DNA of 15,684 bases, from NCBI GenBank assembly GCA_029882955.1, contig JAOUJX010000049.1:1-15684 (forward strand), given 5' to 3'. Position numbers and translations under genes: made by a program. Shown here piece after piece: positions 13,015-15,684 of the stretch. Origin of the DNA: Gammaproteobacteria bacterium (lineage in GTDB: Bacteria > Pseudomonadota > Gammaproteobacteria > GCA-001735895). A model generated the notes under the pieces. The model was not told where the DNA came from, made no database searches, and saw only the letters and a list, made by a program, of their open reading frames with translations. Numbering within the stretch: the stretch's first letter is position 1; each line of letters begins with the position of its first letter.

Positions 13015-14331
13015 TTGAAACCGGTGAAACTTGGTTTAATTGGCGTTGGCACGGTTGGTGCCAGCACTGCGCTTGGCCTGAAAAATAATGCCGTAGAGAT
13101 CGCCCGACGCGCTGGCCGTGATATTGAGATCGTACAAGCATCAAGGCGTAATATCGAACAGGGTATGCCAGCGGGTTGCGAGAATATTGCGCTGACTTCA
13201 GATCCATTCGAGGTGGTTGATAACCCTGAGGTAGACGTGGTTATCGAGTTAATCGGAGGCTACGAGCCTGCGCGTGATTTGGTATTACGTGCTATCGAAA
13301 ATGGCAAACACGTGGTCACCGCTAATAAGGCGTTGATTGCACTGCATGGTAACGAAATATTTGCCGCCGCCCAGGCCCGGGGTGTGAATGTGGTATTTGA
13401 AGCAGCGGTCGCCGGGGGGATCCCCATTATTAAGTCTATTCGTGAAGGCTTAAGTGCTAATTTAATCGAATGGCTGGCGGGCATTATCAACGGTACGGGT
13501 AATTTCATTCTTACCGAAATGCGCGACAAAGGCCGTGATTTTGATGATGTTTTACGCGAAGCCCAGGCGCTCGGCTATGCCGAGGCCGATCCCACTTTCG
13601 ATGTCGAGGGCATCGATGCGGCGCATAAACTCTGTATTCTGGCGTCGTTGGCGTTTGGCATTCCGTTGCAATTTGATGCGGTATATACCGAGGGCATCTC
13701 CGCTGTCTCAACCGAGGACGTTGTCTATGCCAATCAACTAGGCTATCGAATAAAGCATTTAGGTATTGCCAGACGAAGCGAAAAGGGCGTTGAAATGCGT
13801 GTGCATCCGACTTTGATTCCGGAAAAGCGCCTGATAGCGAATGTCGATGGCGTGATGAATGCAGTACTGGTGAAAGGCGATAAGCTTGGCCCGTCGCTCT
13901 ATTATGGTGCGGGTGCGGGTGCGGACCCGACTGCCTCAGCGGTGATCGCCGATATTATCGATGTTGCGCGCTCGATTACCACCGATCCACAGAATCGAGT
14001 TCCGCATCTGGCGTTCCAGCCCGACCAGATCGTCGAGCTGCCGATTGTCGGGATCGAAGAGGTAACAACCGCCTATTACATTCGAATGCAAGTCGATGAC
14101 AAACCCGGTGTGATGGCAGATATCACGCGTATTATGGGTGAAAGGGAGATTTCAATCGAGGCGATACTGCAGAAAGAACCCGAAGCCGGAGCAACCCAGG
14201 CGACGATTATTATGCTGACGCAAAAAATCTGCGAAAAACAAATGAATGAGGCGCTTGCCGGTATCGGCGGGCTGGATTCGGTACACGGTGAAATCCATCG
14301 CATTCGCGTCGAAACGCTGGATGCAGATTAA
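13015..14331 (+). CDS. hom: Homoserine dehydrogenase
   Basis: Homoserine dehydrogenase reduces aspartate-semialdehyde to homoserine with NAD(P)H, the branch step to threonine, methionine and isoleucine. The 438 residues show the normal monofunctional architecture. The Rossmann motif is GVGTVG (10-15), followed by HVVTANKALIA (99-109) with the conserved K105, and GGIPIIKSI leading into GIINGTGNFIL. DAAHKL (201-206) carries the catalytic-region lysine K205. A C-terminal ACT domain (about 354-430, beginning YYIRMQVDDKPGVMADITR) is the usual site of threonine feedback inhibition. The start is TTG, supported by GGAG 8 bases upstream; the residues from KPVKLGLIG onward are exactly the expected N-terminus. 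The predicted promoter lies at 12941-12969. No thrB or thrC follows in the window; the next gene, five bases on, is an acetyltransferase. Confidence 0.96.
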   Translation: MKPVKLGLIGVGTVGASTALGLKNNAVEIARRAGRDIEIVQASRRNIEQGMPAGCENIALTSDPFEVVDNPEVDVVIELIGGYEPARDLVLRAIENGKHVVTANKALIALHGNEIFAAAQARGVNVVFEAAVAGGIPIIKSIREGLSANLIEWLAGIINGTGNFILTEMRDKGRDFDDVLREAQALGYAEADPTFDVEGIDAAHKLCILASLAFGIPLQFDAVYTEGISAVSTEDVVYANQLGYRIKHLGIARRSEKGVEMRVHPTLIPEKRLIANVDGVMNAVLVKGDKLGPSLYYGAGAGADPTASAVIADIIDVARSITTDPQNRVPHLAFQPDQIVELPIVGIEEVTTAYYIRMQVDDKPGVMADITRIMGEREISIEAILQKEPEAGATQATIIMLTQKICEKQMNEALAGIGGLDSVHGEIHRIRVETLDAD

Positions 14332-14336
14332 AACTA

Positions 14337-14783
14337 ATGACATGGGCTGTTGTTGACCTGAATGTTCAGTATTTAGCCCAGGTTCAATCCTTGTTGAAAG
14401 CTAATGGCTTACCTTTTGAGGATTGTGCCAGGCATATTGATAATTTTGGTGGAGTTTTTGAGAAGAGTCAGTTAATCGCTTGTGGTGGCCTCGAAATTTT
14501 GGGCAGGGAAGGATTGTTGCGTTCGGTTGTTGTTCGAGGAGGGTTTAAAGGGAGAGGCCTTGCCGGGTTAGTGGTCGAATATTTACATGAAAAAGCCAGG
14601 ATGAACCGATTACAGGAACTCTTTCTGCTCACCGAATCCGCACAGGGGTATTTCGAAGGACTCGGTTACCAGAGTATTTCACGCGACGACTTGCCTGGGG
14701 AGGTAAAAACCACGCAACAATATTTATGCCTTTGCCCAGCTAGTGCCCAGGCCATGCATTTTATATTGGCAGACCAGCCTTGA
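14337..14783 (+). CDS. GNAT-family N-acetyltransferase, ArsN2-like
   Basis: This is a 148-residue acetyl-CoA-dependent N-acetyltransferase. The acetyl-CoA-binding motif is LRSVVVRGGFKGRGLAGLVV, with the glycine-rich loop GFKGRGLAG. The C-terminal half follows the ArsN2 pattern: LFLLTESAQGYFEGLGYQ, then a DDLP segment and SLCPASA-like LCPASAQAM. ArsN2 proteins are found with arsenic resistance genes and some acetylate phosphinothricin or arsenic-containing analogues. No ars gene is visible here, so the natural substrate is uncertain and may be an amino acid. The gene starts five bases after the hom stop with no obvious ribosome site, which suggests coupling to hom, and its stop overlaps the TTG start of the next gene (TTGA). 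Family call is good, ArsN2 subgroup moderately sure. Confidence 0.8.
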   Translation: MTWAVVDLNVQYLAQVQSLLKANGLPFEDCARHIDNFGGVFEKSQLIACGGLEILGREGLLRSVVVRGGFKGRGLAGLVVEYLHEKARMNRLQELFLLTESAQGYFEGLGYQSISRDDLPGEVKTTQQYLCLCPASAQAMHFILADQP

Positions 14784-15684
14784 GATTTAAGAGTAGTCAG
14801 AAACAGCCCGAATTCGCCGAATTCGTTATTCTCATCGCGTTTATTATTTCCCTGGTAGCTTTAGCCATCGATGCGATGTTACCGGCCCTGACTGACATCG
14901 CGCTGGATCTCAAATTCGAAAATGCGAACGACAGCCACTTCATTATATCGATGCTGTTTGTCGGAATGGCCGTCGGACAGATGATATTTGGCCCGCTGTC
15001 GGATACTACTGGTCGCAAGCCGGCGATTATCGCAGGGATACTAATTTTTATAGTCGGTTGCCTGTTATCGTATTTCGCCAATTCGGAAGGCGATATGATG
15101 CTTGGTCGTTTTTTACAGGGGCTGGGCGCGGCCGGGCCTCGAATCGTCTCTGTGGCACTGGTGCGTGACCGCTATGAAGGCAGGCAAATGGCGCGTGTAA
15201 TGTCCTTCGTTATGACTATTTTTATACTGGTGCCGGTATTTGCGCCAGCGATTGGACAGTTGATATTGAAGTTCAGCGACTGGCGTTCGATATTCGGACT
15301 GTTTCTGGTTATGGGCTTATCGATAGTTATCTGGTTTGCTGCACGTCAGCCTGAAACACTGATAGCGGAAAACCGAACTAGTTTTTCCCTGCGCCAGATA
15401 ATGATCGAAAGCTGGATTATTGTATCGATACCCGTTACTGCGGGGTACACTTTGACTATGGGCTTTTTGTTTGGTGCATTCCTGGGCTATTTAAGCACGG
15501 CGCAACAGATTTTCCAGTATCAATACCAACTAGGTGATTTATTCGCCGTTTATTTTGGTGTGTTAGCCGCTTCGATTGGTTTTGCTGCCCTGGTAAACGC
15601 CAGGCTGGTGATGCGTTATGGTATGCGTCGCCTCTCCTTTATATCGATGACAATGATCGCGATTCTATCGACGCCGTTTTATCT
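14780..15684 (+). CDS. Bcr/CflA-family MFS drug efflux protein, 3'-truncated
   Basis: This is a 12-helix major facilitator superfamily exporter of the Bcr/CflA drug:proton antiporter branch; about 301 codons of a roughly 400-codon gene are in the window. The N-terminus reads SQKQPEFAEFVILIAF, then SLVALAIDAMLPALTDIAL, which is typical of the branch. The cytoplasmic motif A between helices 2 and 3 is GPLSDTTGRKP, followed by GRFLQGLGAAGPR and VALVRDRY, and PVFAPAIGQ in the helix 5 region. The start is TTG at 14780: the frame is closed by TAG at 14741 and no better start occurs before the conserved region. The TTG overlaps the stop of the acetyltransferase (TTGA), so the two are coupled. There is no clear ribosome site. 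The substrate is unknown. Confidence 0.9.
   Translation, partial: MRFKSSQKQPEFAEFVILIAFIISLVALAIDAMLPALTDIALDLKFENANDSHFIISMLFVGMAVGQMIFGPLSDTTGRKPAIIAGILIFIVGCLLSYFANSEGDMMLGRFLQGLGAAGPRIVSVALVRDRYEGRQMARVMSFVMTIFILVPVFAPAIGQLILKFSDWRSIFGLFLVMGLSIVIWFAARQPETLIAENRTSFSLRQIMIESWIIVSIPVTAGYTLTMGFLFGAFLGYLSTAQQIFQYQYQLGDLFAVYFGVLAASIGFAALVNARLVMRYGMRRLSFISMTMIAILSTPFY

Overview
The window is ordinary protein-coding bacterial chromosome, densely packed, with no RNA genes, insertion sequences or CRISPR arrays. Gene families and start-codon habits (several TTG/GTG starts with clear Shine-Dalgarno sites) suggest a Proteobacterium, probably a gammaproteobacterium. The mix of a Roseobacter-type taurine transporter, a trimethylamine-dehydrogenase-family enzyme and a TctA permease suggests a marine heterotroph living on small osmolytes and organic acids. 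That habitat and taxon call is inference.

Layout, left to right. (1) 1-1081 (+): the C-terminal three quarters of a TctA-type tripartite tricarboxylate transporter permease, cut by the window edge. (2) 3980-1138 (-): a two-gene unit with a complete flavin/4Fe-4S N-methylamine dehydrogenase (trimethylamine/dimethylamine dehydrogenase family), then a phosphoethanolamine-N-methyltransferase-like SAM methyltransferase. A sigma70-like promoter lies just upstream. (3) 6120-4115 (-): a three-gene membrane operon, AEC-family carrier, AzlC and AzlD, behind a very good sigma70 promoter. (4) 6288-8395 (+): a tungsten-type aldehyde:ferredoxin oxidoreductase (AOR) and a tiny MoaD/ThiS-like protein ending in Gly-Gly. 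(5) 8450-12336 (+): a TauABC-type ABC importer. It is AT-rich compared with its neighbours and has its own promoter(s), an intra-operon hairpin after tauA, and a permease more than twice the usual length. (6) 12878-12504 (-): a Mth938/DUF498-like protein. (7) 13015-end (+): homoserine dehydrogenase, an ArsN2-like GNAT acetyltransferase and the start of a Bcr/CflA efflux protein, tightly spaced or overlapping.

How it may work together: units 2, 4 and 5 can be read as import and catabolism of small amines or sulfonates. The ABC importer brings in a small zwitterion, the flavoprotein oxidatively demethylates an N-methyl amine (releasing formaldehyde), and the AOR oxidises an aldehyde to an acid. 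The units have separate promoters and no known taurine-catabolic gene (tpa, xsc, tauD, tauXY) is present, so this link is a hypothesis.

The most unusual object is the tauC-like permease. About 260 extra, charged, probably helical residues sit inside the first periplasmic loop, and the only two cysteines of that loop lie at the two ends of the insert. No stretch longer than 300 bases lacks a gene. The longest gaps are 8396-8585 (promoters and leader of tauA), 6121-6287 (divergent promoters), 12337-12503 (between convergent genes, nothing recognisable) and 3981-4114 (promoter of the amine dehydrogenase).
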